Shown one piece after another: positions 9,598 to 18,227 of a DNA stretch of 64,000 nucleotides. The notes below the pieces were generated by a model, which searched no databases, was not told the DNA's origin, and worked only from the letters and a program-made list of their open reading frames with translations. Source of the stretch: an uncultured Bacteroidota bacterium (lineage in GTDB: Bacteria > Bacteroidota > Bacteroidia > Flavobacteriales > Flavobacteriaceae). Position numbers and translations under genes: made by a program. The DNA lies in contig CAIMMM010000127.1 of assembly GCA_903842575.1 (NCBI GenBank), positions 30,106 to 94,105 on the forward strand, read 5' to 3'. Numbering within the stretch: the stretch's first letter is position 1; every line of letters starts with the position of its first letter.

Positions 9598-12500
9598 TTA
9601 TGTATTTCTAACTTTAACATGATAAATAACGTTTGGTCTTGTGCCTACGCTTTCTAATAAATGATACATTCTGTCATCTTCTGCTAATTTAGCAATTTGA
9701 GTTGTTTTATCATTTACATCTCCGAAGACCATTGCTCCATTTGAACAAGCAGCCGAACAAGCCGTTTGAAATTCTCCATCAACAATTACTCTTCCTTCGC
9801 TTTTCGCTGTTAAAATAGTCAATTGTGTTTTTTGAATACACATTGAACATTTTTCCATTACTCCACGAGAACGAACATTTACATCTGGATTCAATACCAT
9901 ACGACCCAAATCGTCATTCATATTATAATCAAACTCGCTGTTTTTGTTGTACAAGAACCAGTTAAAACGGCGTACTTTATATGGACAGTTGTTTGCACAG
10001 TAACGTGTTCCAACACATCTGTTATACGCCATATGGTTTTGACCTTGACGCGAATGTGATGTTGCGGCAACGGGACAAACTGTTTCACATGGTGCGTGAT
10101 TACAATGTTGACACATTACAGGTTGAAATGCTACTTGTGGATTGTGAGCTGGATTTTCCATTTCACTAAAACCTCCAAGCGAACCTTTTTTACCAAATAA
10201 TCCGTCAAAGTTTTCTTTTTTCTCATTGTCTCCAGCAAAAGTGTCTTCCGATGAATAATATCTATCAATACGCAACCAGTGCATATCACGACTTCTTCTA
10301 ACTTCAGATTTTCCTACTACAGGAACATTGTTTTCTGCATGACATGCAATAACACATGAACCACAACCTGTACAAGCATTTAAATCGATAGAAAGATTAA
10401 AATGATGTCCAACAGAACGATCAAACGGCTCCCATAAATCAACTTTTGTAGCTTCTACTTCTTTATGATCTAATGACACCATCGGAACTTCATTCCATTC
10501 TTTAGCATCTTTTGTATTAAAGATTTCAAGGGTAGTTTCTTTAATAATATCGCCTCTTCCCATCAATGTTTTTTGAGACTGAACACATGCAAATTCATGC
10601 TCGCCTGCCGCTTTTACAATTGATGCTGATTGGACATTATTAAAATTATTATATAGAACGTAGGCATTAATACCTACTTGCATTTCTTCTTTTAAAGAAA
10701 CTTTTTTACCATAACCTAAAGCCAAACCTAAAGTCCCTTTTGCTTGTCCTGGCTGAACAATTACAGGCACTTGCATTTTGTTTCCGTTTACAGTAATCGT
10801 AGCGTAACTTCCATTTAAACCTCCGTTTGCAACGATTTTGTTCTCTAATTTTAATGCATCTGCATCAAATTTAGAAACCGTTAAATAGTTATCCCAAGAA
10901 ACTCTTGTAATAGGATCTGGGAATTCTTGTAACCAAGGGTTATTGGCTTGTTGACCATCACCTAAACCGGTTTTGGTATATAAATTTAATTCAAATCCAT
11001 TAGCAGGTTTTGAAGAAGCTAAAGTATTTGCAGCACCACTATAATCTGTTGCCCCAGCTGAATTTGCAGTTGCTACACCAACAGCAATTCCATCATGAAC
11101 TGTTTTGTTCCAAGTAGCTCCGTTAGTATAATTTGCTGAATTCGCTTTTAAATAATCATAATAAGAAGCACTGTTCCCATTACAAGAAAGTAATACTTCT
11201 TGAAATTGTTTGGTGCTGAATAATGGACGAATGGTTGGTTGTGTTAAAGAATAAGTTCCTTTTGTCAACATTAAATCATTCCATGTTTCTAAATAATGAG
11301 GTGCTGGAATAGCAATATTTGTAATAGATGCCGTTTCATCTTCTTTTAATGAATGAGCAACCGATAATTTTACTTTTTTCAATCCAGATACAAAAGCTGA
11401 ACTATTTGCTAAAGTATAAACTGGATTAACGCCACTCATAATTAAGGTATGAACACTTCCCGCATTCATGTCAGCAATTAATTGCGCTACTTTTTCGTTA
11501 GAACCTTTTCTTATTTGTCTGGTTCCAACTGTTGAAAATGCTTCACTAACCAATGCTTGATTAATAGCCAAAACTAATAATTGTGCATTTTTATCTTGAA
11601 TTCCAGAAACCAAAAGACCTTTTGTCCCAGCTGCTTTTAATTGTTGAGCCGCTTTTACAACTACATCTTCGTTATCAACTTTTGAAGTTGAAACAGTTGC
11701 ATTTGTAATAACGTTATATATTTTAACCAAGGCTTGCTTTTGATTTGCAACCGACATCGGCACACGTTTGTCGGCAGCAGCACCAGATAAAGTCATGTTG
11801 GCTTCAAACTGAAAATGTTTTGACATTTTTCCAGCCTGAGGAACTCTTCCTTTTGCATATCCGGAATCATAACTTCCCCCATGCCAATCTCCCAAGAAAT
11901 CTGCATCAAGGGAAACGATGACAGCTGCTTTTGAGAAATCATAATTTGCTAATGCTCTTTCGCCATATACCGTTTCGAAAGCATCCAAAGCTGGAGATTC
12001 TGAAACAGCATCATACATAATATGTTTAGCCGTTGGATTATTTGCAATGAATTCGGCAATTAACTTTTCGGTAGTAGGACTTGCTAAAGTATTGGTCAAT
12101 AAAACAACTTGACCTCCTTTTGCTTTAGCATCTGCCAAACTTGATTTTATTCTTAAATCCGCTTCTGCCCAAGACGCCTCTTTTTGAGCCATTTTGGTAG
12201 TTTTCAAACGCATACTATCATATAATGACAATACAGAAGCATGAACTCTTGCGTTGGCAGCAAAACTGGCACCAGCAACAGTATTATTTTCTATTTTAAT
12301 GGGACGCCCTTCTCTTGTTTTTACTAAAAGATTAGCAAAATCGAAACCATCAAACATGGACGTAGCATAATAATCGGCAACGCCAGGGATAATTTGTTCC
12401 GGTTGTAAAACATATGGAATTGATCTATGAACTGGACCTTCACACGCAGCCAATGAAGCGGCGGCAGTAGTAAATCCAACGTATTTCAAGAAATCACGAC

Positions 12501-12654
12501 GCGTAGTTGATGAAGAGGATAATGAATCTTTGTCTGAAAGAAATTCATCCGTTGGAATGGCTTCCACAAATTCATTATTTCTAAGCGTCTCAACAATAGA
12601 ACTATTTTCGTTTAGTTCTTCAACACTTTTCCAGTATTTTTTGTTTGATGACAT
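9598..12654 (-). CDS. actB: ACIII molybdopterin-oxidoreductase-like/Fe-S subunit ActB
   Basis: TTRRDFLKYVGF twin-arginine-like signal; Fe-S clusters CTGCGSCVIAC, CQHCNHAPCETVC, CVGTRYCANNCPYKVRRFNWF, CSMC. Confidence 0.93.
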   Translation of the reverse strand: MSSNKKYWKSVEELNENSSIVETLRNNEFVEAIPTDEFLSDKDSLSSSSTTRRDFLKYVGFTTAAASLAACEGPVHRSIPYVLQPEQIIPGVADYYATSMFDGFDFANLLVKTREGRPIKIENNTVAGASFAANARVHASVLSLYDSMRLKTTKMAQKEASWAEADLRIKSSLADAKAKGGQVVLLTNTLASPTTEKLIAEFIANNPTAKHIMYDAVSESPALDAFETVYGERALANYDFSKAAVIVSLDADFLGDWHGGSYDSGYAKGRVPQAGKMSKHFQFEANMTLSGAAADKRVPMSVANQKQALVKIYNVITNATVSTSKVDNEDVVVKAAQQLKAAGTKGLLVSGIQDKNAQLLVLAINQALVSEAFSTVGTRQIRKGSNEKVAQLIADMNAGSVHTLIMSGVNPVYTLANSSAFVSGLKKVKLSVAHSLKEDETASITNIAIPAPHYLETWNDLMLTKGTYSLTQPTIRPLFSTKQFQEVLLSCNGNSASYYDYLKANSANYTNGATWNKTVHDGIAVGVATANSAGATDYSGAANTLASSKPANGFELNLYTKTGLGDGQQANNPWLQEFPDPITRVSWDNYLTVSKFDADALKLENKIVANGGLNGSYATITVNGNKMQVPVIVQPGQAKGTLGLALGYGKKVSLKEEMQVGINAYVLYNNFNNVQSASIVKAAGEHEFACVQSQKTLMGRGDIIKETTLEIFNTKDAKEWNEVPMVSLDHKEVEATKVDLWEPFDRSVGHHFNLSIDLNACTGCGSCVIACHAENNVPVVGKSEVRRSRDMHWLRIDRYYSSEDTFAGDNEKKENFDGLFGKKGSLGGFSEMENPAHNPQVAFQPVMCQHCNHAPCETVCPVAATSHSRQGQNHMAYNRCVGTRYCANNCPYKVRRFNWFLYNKNSEFDYNMNDDLGRMVLNPDVNVRSRGVMEKCSMCIQKTQLTILTAKSEGRVIVDGEFQTACSAACSNGAMVFGDVNDKTTQIAKLAEDDRMYHLLESVGTRPNVIYHVKVRNT

Positions 12655-12687
12655 CGTATATAAATATTAGCTTCTTAAATTATTTTA

Positions 12688-14019
12688 TTAATAGTGGCAT
12701 TTACCACATTCTAAACCTCCCATTTGTGCTGCAGTCAATTTGTCTACACCATATTTTTTCGAAAGTTCTGCGTGAATTTTGTCATAGTATTTATTACCTT
12801 CCATTTTTACATCAGTAGTGCGGTGACATTTAATACACCAACCCATGGTTAAAGGGGCAAATTGTTTTTGCACTTCATAAGTTTGAACGGGACCATGACA
12901 TGTTTGACATTCAATACCAGCAACCGTAACGTGTTGTGAGTGGTTAAAATAAGCAAAATCAGGAAGATTATGAATACGTACCCATTTCACTGGGCTTGTT
13001 TTGCCTGTATATTTTTGATTTGCTTTATCCCAACCTACAGCATCATATAATTTTTGAATTTGTTGGTCGTAAAAAGCTTTTGAATGATCTGGTGTTGCAG
13101 TGGTGTCCGAAACTTCAGAAATGTTTTTATGACAATTCATACATACATTTAATGAAGGAATACCAGCATTTTTACTAACACGAGCTGCGGAGTGACAGTA
13201 TTTACAATTAACACCATTACTTCCTGCGTGAATTCTATGTGAATAATGAATAGGCTGTATAGGCTCATAATTTTGGTCAACACCAATTTGCATTACCCAA
13301 CTGTAGAAAAAGAAAGCCCCTGTTAACAATAAGAAAATAGAAGACACCAAAACTAAAAATTGATTTCTAGCAAAAGCTTTCCAAATTGGTAATGTAGCTT
13401 CTTTTTCAGCTACTTCAATGCCATTTAATTTTGCTACTTTGGTTAAAACATTGCTCACAAAAAACAACATAAGAATCAACATTAACATTACAAGTGTTAA
13501 TGCGCCAAGAATGACATCATTTGAAATTCCGTTGTCATTATTAGCTGTTCCAGGAACAGCAACAGTTGCAGGCGGAGGTGGTGCAACTTCGGAAGTATAT
13601 GCTAAAATATTATCCACATCTTGTTTTGACAATTGTGGAAAAGGCGTCATTGGCAACTTATTATTATCTGCAAACAATTTCACAGCATCAGCATCGCCTG
13701 ATTTTATCAGCTCCGAACTGTTAGCTATCCATTTGTAGAACCAGTCTTTTGCATGGCGACCTATTACACCACGAAGTCCTGGACCAGTTGCCTTTCCGTC
13801 TAGCTTATGACAAGCAGCACAATTGGAGTTGAATAATGCTTTCCCAGCTATTGGATCACCACCTGCAGCAGGAGCGACTGTTGCTGCCGGAGCTACTACT
13901 GTTGTTGCAGTTGCTGGCGGAGTTGCTTGAGAAAATGAAGTTAAGGAGAGCGTTAGCATTAAAGCTAAACTGTAAATTATTTTCCTTGATATCGAATTAT
14001 GGTTACCCACTTTTTTCAT
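12688..14019 (-). CDS. actA: ACIII multihaem cytochrome c subunit ActA with an extra N-terminal monohaem domain
   Basis: Six CxxCH motifs: CAACH, CKYCH, CMNCH, CQTCH, CIKCH, CGKCH; TM segment between the first and the remaining five. Confidence 0.9.
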   Translation of the reverse strand: MKKVGNHNSISRKIIYSLALMLTLSLTSFSQATPPATATTVVAPAATVAPAAGGDPIAGKALFNSNCAACHKLDGKATGPGLRGVIGRHAKDWFYKWIANSSELIKSGDADAVKLFADNNKLPMTPFPQLSKQDVDNILAYTSEVAPPPPATVAVPGTANNDNGISNDVILGALTLVMLMLILMLFFVSNVLTKVAKLNGIEVAEKEATLPIWKAFARNQFLVLVSSIFLLLTGAFFFYSWVMQIGVDQNYEPIQPIHYSHRIHAGSNGVNCKYCHSAARVSKNAGIPSLNVCMNCHKNISEVSDTTATPDHSKAFYDQQIQKLYDAVGWDKANQKYTGKTSPVKWVRIHNLPDFAYFNHSQHVTVAGIECQTCHGPVQTYEVQKQFAPLTMGWCIKCHRTTDVKMEGNKYYDKIHAELSKKYGVDKLTAAQMGGLECGKCHY

Positions 14020-14102
14020 ATTGTAAATGATTATCCGCTAATTTGGGAGATTTATACCAATTTAAAGCATAGTAAAATCAACACCTTTATTAAAAACTCG
14101 CA

Positions 14103-14132
14103 CAAAAATACGACTTATGAACTATTCTCAAA
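14103..14132 (-). promoter_or_regulatory. Bacteroidota-type promoter for the act-cox operon
   Basis: Minus strand TTTG-N18-TATTTTTG (TTTG/TAnnTTTG consensus), about 80 bp upstream of actA. Confidence 0.55.
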
Positions 14133-14234
14133 ACCCTAAATATATCTTAAATATCAATTTATATTAATTCTAAATAATGTTTTCTCTTTTCTTTAAATTT
14201 ATAAGTTTTACATTTGCATTAAAATCAATTCATT

Positions 14235-14624
14235 ATGAAAGTTTTAACAAAAATAAAAAGTTTTTCGTTGCTGTTTTTTTTCCTTTTTTTATGCTCAAAA
14301 AGCATAGCGCAGGAAAATAAAATAACGGTAACCCAAGACCCAAAATTTGAACAATTGTTAAATGAAAAGAGAAAAATAAATAGCTCCATAACTGTAAATG
14401 ACCGATATAAGATTCAAATCTACAATGGCGACAATGAAAATTCAAGAAAGAAATTAATTGAATTTAAAAAAGAAAATGTGAATTTTGATGCTACAATTGT
14501 TTTTAGCACACCTATGTATAAAGTATGGGTAGGAAATTTTAAAACACGCATTGAAGCGGAAAAAAACTTAACCGATTTAAAGAAAAAATACCCAACCGCT
14601 TTTTTGATTAAGCCAAACAAATAA
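14235..14624 (+). CDS. Secreted SPOR-domain protein
   Basis: Signal peptide; C-terminal YKIQIYNGD..YKVWVGNFKTRIEAEKNLTDLKKKYPTAFLI. Confidence 0.8.
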   Translation: MKVLTKIKSFSLLFFFLFLCSKSIAQENKITVTQDPKFEQLLNEKRKINSSITVNDRYKIQIYNGDNENSRKKLIEFKKENVNFDATIVFSTPMYKVWVGNFKTRIEAEKNLTDLKKKYPTAFLIKPNK

Positions 14625-15115
14625 TGCCTTTTAAAAAAATAACCATAATTGCGCTAGCACTTTTTTATAGTTTTTTCTTGTTCCTATTATCAACGGATAC
14701 TTTGTTATCGGATATTCTACAAGTAAGACAAAACATTATCATTCATTCCGAAGCGAAGGAAACTTTAGTGCTTTCCAGACAAGCCTGGGATAGTATTGCG
14801 AATAAAAAAGAATTTAAATACAACAACAATTACTATGATGTAAAAGATATTGTTATCTATAAAAACTTTGTAAAAGCGGAAGTGGTTAAAGACATGTTGG
14901 AGCTAATTATTAAAGACATCACGAAAAATTTAAGTGCTAAAGATAAAAAAACTCATTTACTGAATTTTAAGAAATCAATTGTTATTTATTACTCAAAAGC
15001 AACTTCCATTAGCTTTGTTTTTACCTCCAAAATTTTAAAAAATAAATTTTCTTATTGTACCTATAGTAAAAATAAATTTCTCACTTCTCTCTTTCGCCCA
15101 CCCTGTTTTAGTTAA
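14624..15115 (+). CDS. Hypothetical membrane-anchored protein with FRPP near its C-terminus, translationally coupled to the SPOR protein
   Basis: TAATG stop/start overlap; N-terminal TM; C-terminus SLFRPPCFS. Confidence 0.5.
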   Translation: MPFKKITIIALALFYSFFLFLLSTDTLLSDILQVRQNIIIHSEAKETLVLSRQAWDSIANKKEFKYNNNYYDVKDIVIYKNFVKAEVVKDMLELIIKDITKNLSAKDKKTHLLNFKKSIVIYYSKATSISFVFTSKILKNKFSYCTYSKNKFLTSLFRPPCFS

Positions 15116-15219
15116 ATCAAAAACCATTTCGATTTTTGAATTGAAATTATTTTAAGAATGCATTTTTTGTCTTGAAAACAGACAAAGATGTTTTGACGTT
15201 TTAACTAAAATTATAAAAA

Positions 15220-17412
15220 ATGAAAAAATACCTACTCGTATTAATAGCTACGGCTGCAGTTGGTTATGGACAAACGAACATTGATAGCACAAAAGCAAAA
15301 CAATTGGAGGAAGTGTATATTACCACTCCAAAATATTTAAAAAATAAAAAGTTCCTTTCCCAAAAAGCGGAAAACATTTCGAAAAATGAAATAGAATTTC
15401 AAAACTTTCAAAACACAGCCGATGCGTTGTCCAACTCGGGAGATGTAACGGTTCAAAAATCACAACAAGGTGGCGGAAGTCCAGTAATCCGTGGGTTTGA
15501 AGCTAGCAGAATTTTGATTCTTGTGGATGGCATTCGAATGAACAATCTCATTTTCAGAGCGGGACATTTGCAAAATATCATTACCGTTGATGAAAACATG
15601 TTGGAAAACATTGATGTGTTTTATGGGGCTTCTTCTACTTTATTTGGTAGTGATGCCTTGGGCGGAGCCGTTAATTTAACAACCAAAAAAGCACAATTTG
15701 CTTCAGATGGAAAACATTTTTCAAACAATGTGTTGACTAGGTATTCATCGGCAAACCAAGAAAAATCAACTCACTTAAATTTGAATTATGGAACTTCCAA
15801 TTTTGCTTCGCTAACGGCATTCTCCTTGAATGATTTTGGCGATTTAAAAATGGGGAAGAACAAAAATCATCACAATGACTTCTTTGGAGAAAAAGCGTTC
15901 TATGTACAAACTGTAAATGGTATAGATCAATTAGTTGCCAATAACGACAAGTACGTTCAGAAATTTACGGCATACAAACAATATGATTTCATGCAAAAGT
16001 TTGCTTATAAACAAGCCAACGGCAATTTGCACAGTTTAAATTTTCAATATGCTACTACATCCAATATTCCGAGATATGATCGTCTAACGGATTCTGCAGG
16101 AAGCGGTTTGAAAAATGCCGAATGGTATTATGGACCTCAAAAAAGATTGTTGGGCGTTTATAATTTCTCTAAAAATAAAGCCTTTCTCAACAGCGATTTG
16201 TCTTTAGATGTTAGCTATCAAAATGTGGAAGAAAGCCGACACAATAGAAAATTTGGCAATTATAATTTACAAAACCGAACGGAGAAAGTAAACATGTATG
16301 GTATCAATGCCATGTTGAAAAAAGCCTTCTCCAAAAGCGAATTAGTATACGGCTTAGAAACTACGTTTGACGATTTGAATTCATCTGCCTACAGTAAAAA
16401 CATCAATACGGGCGAAACACAAACAATAGATTCCCGTTATCCAAATGGCAAAAATAATGTGTTCCGTGGGGATTTATTCTTGTCTTATAACGAAACGATT
16501 TCTCCAAAAGCCAACTGGAATTTCGGAGGGAGAATTGGTTGTACTTCTTTGAAAAGTACTATTGGAGACAATAGTTTTTTCCAGTTGCCATTTGATAAAA
16601 TTCAGCAAAACAATTTAACCTATAGCGCCACGCTTGGCATAATTTATAAAACCAGTAATACGGTGAGTTTGATTGCCAATATAAGTTCGGGATTCCGCAC
16701 ACCAAACATTGATGATTTGGCAAAAATATTCGAATCGGGCGATGGCACTTTGATTGTTCCCAATGAAAATTTAAAACCTGAAAAAACCATCACGGCCGAT
16801 TTAGGATTTAGAATCACCAGCGAAAACAGGCGTTTCGAATGGGAGAACACCTATTTCTACACGCACATCATTGATGCTATTGTAACCGATACATTTACTT
16901 TCAATGGTTTGAGTACCGTAGATTACAACGGAACGCCAAGTCAGGTTTTTGCTAACCAAAATAAAGGAAAAGCTTTTATCACTGGAATCTCTTCTTCTTT
17001 GAAAGCGTATGTGGTAGATAATTTACTTTTCACCGCGAGTTTCAATTACACCTTGGGTCGAATTTTGAAAGATGGAGAGCAACTTCCACTAGATCATATT
17101 GCTCCTTTTTATGGAAAAATAGGATTCAATTATTCTAAAAAACGCTACGGTTTGGAAGCTTATATGCTTTACAATGGCAAAAAAGACCTTAAAAACTATT
17201 TTCTAAACGGGGAAGACAACGAGCAATATGCACCTCCGGGTGGCATGCCAGCTTGGGAAACCTACAACGCAAAAGGTTCGGTAGAGGTGTTTAAAAACGC
17301 AACCCTTTTTGTGGGTGTGGAAAATATTTTGGACACGCAATACAGAACTTTCTCTTCGGGCATGAATGCTGCCGGAAGAAATTTTTATAGTGGATTGAAA
17401 TACAGTTTCTAA
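15220..17412 (+). CDS. TonB-dependent outer-membrane receptor
   Basis: Signal peptide, plug domain (SPVIRGFEASRILILVDGIRMNN), C-terminal beta strand ending in YSF. Confidence 0.9.
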   Translation: MKKYLLVLIATAAVGYGQTNIDSTKAKQLEEVYITTPKYLKNKKFLSQKAENISKNEIEFQNFQNTADALSNSGDVTVQKSQQGGGSPVIRGFEASRILILVDGIRMNNLIFRAGHLQNIITVDENMLENIDVFYGASSTLFGSDALGGAVNLTTKKAQFASDGKHFSNNVLTRYSSANQEKSTHLNLNYGTSNFASLTAFSLNDFGDLKMGKNKNHHNDFFGEKAFYVQTVNGIDQLVANNDKYVQKFTAYKQYDFMQKFAYKQANGNLHSLNFQYATTSNIPRYDRLTDSAGSGLKNAEWYYGPQKRLLGVYNFSKNKAFLNSDLSLDVSYQNVEESRHNRKFGNYNLQNRTEKVNMYGINAMLKKAFSKSELVYGLETTFDDLNSSAYSKNINTGETQTIDSRYPNGKNNVFRGDLFLSYNETISPKANWNFGGRIGCTSLKSTIGDNSFFQLPFDKIQQNNLTYSATLGIIYKTSNTVSLIANISSGFRTPNIDDLAKIFESGDGTLIVPNENLKPEKTITADLGFRITSENRRFEWENTYFYTHIIDAIVTDTFTFNGLSTVDYNGTPSQVFANQNKGKAFITGISSSLKAYVVDNLLFTASFNYTLGRILKDGEQLPLDHIAPFYGKIGFNYSKKRYGLEAYMLYNGKKDLKNYFLNGEDNEQYAPPGGMPAWETYNAKGSVEVFKNATLFVGVENILDTQYRTFSSGMNAAGRNFYSGLKYSF

Positions 17413-17436
17413 ATCTTTCCCATTATTGCTAAAAAG

Positions 17437-17468
17437 TCCCGTCTCTTTAAAAGGAGGCGGGATTTTTT
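17437..17468 (+). terminator. Rho-independent terminator after the TonB receptor
   Basis: tcccgtctc-tttaaaag-gaggcggga followed by TTTTTT. Confidence 0.75.
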
Positions 17469-17504
17469 GAATAAAGATGTAAGATAATTTCATACATTCG
17501 CTAG

Positions 17505-18125
17505 ATGAAATATTTCATTACACTGCTTCTTCTTGTGAATTTCAATCTTGGTTTTAGTCAGGATTATAAATTTAATCTTCTAACAAAATACATTGTCAAT
17601 CAAGAAGATCGGGAATGGGAAAGAATTGTTTATTCAAACGTTGATGATTCAAATTATTTTCTTTCATTAAATAAAACACAAGATGAAAACTTGGCGTATT
17701 TATCAGATATGAAAAATAAGATTGTTCATCATTTTTATTTTATTGAAAACATAGAAAACGGAGAAATTTATTTTACATTCAAATTTATAAAGTCTGAGAA
17801 ATTAAAGCCTATCTCTTTAACTTCTAATTTTCGATTTAAATTTGAAACAATCAAAGAAGATAGTTCGTTTAAAACAATAAAAATGACTGGTTATAAAAAC
17901 AAAAAAATGACTAAAATTGGTGGGATTTCAGAATTAAAAGTCAAGAAGCATCCTAAAAATTTATTTCCCTTATATCGTTTTAGTTATATGCATCTTTTTG
18001 AATATCGGACTGATATTGATTTAGGTGAAAACTGTATTGTTGAAAGTTCTAAAATTGTTGGGGAACTAAAATTAGAATGTCATCTTGCCTATTATAAAGA
18101 AATAGCCTTAGTACTCAAAATATAG
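17505..18125 (+). CDS. Hypothetical secreted protein
   Basis: 206-aa ORF with Sec signal MKYFITLLLLVNFNLGFSQ. Confidence 0.6.
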   Translation: MKYFITLLLLVNFNLGFSQDYKFNLLTKYIVNQEDREWERIVYSNVDDSNYFLSLNKTQDENLAYLSDMKNKIVHHFYFIENIENGEIYFTFKFIKSEKLKPISLTSNFRFKFETIKEDSSFKTIKMTGYKNKKMTKIGGISELKVKKHPKNLFPLYRFSYMHLFEYRTDIDLGENCIVESSKIVGELKLECHLAYYKEIALVLKI

Positions 18126-18191
18126 AATACCTTCTGAAACCAATATACAGAATTAAAATCTGTTTCCACAAACGAAAGTAAACCCAAAAAA

Positions 18192-18216
18192 AAATCCCGA
18201 TGTCTCGGGATTTTTT
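18192..18216. terminator. Bidirectional terminator hairpin aaatcccgatgtctcgggatttttt
   Basis: Convergent gene ends, GC stem, T/A tracts both sides. Confidence 0.75.
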
Positions 18217-18227
18217 ATATTTAACTA

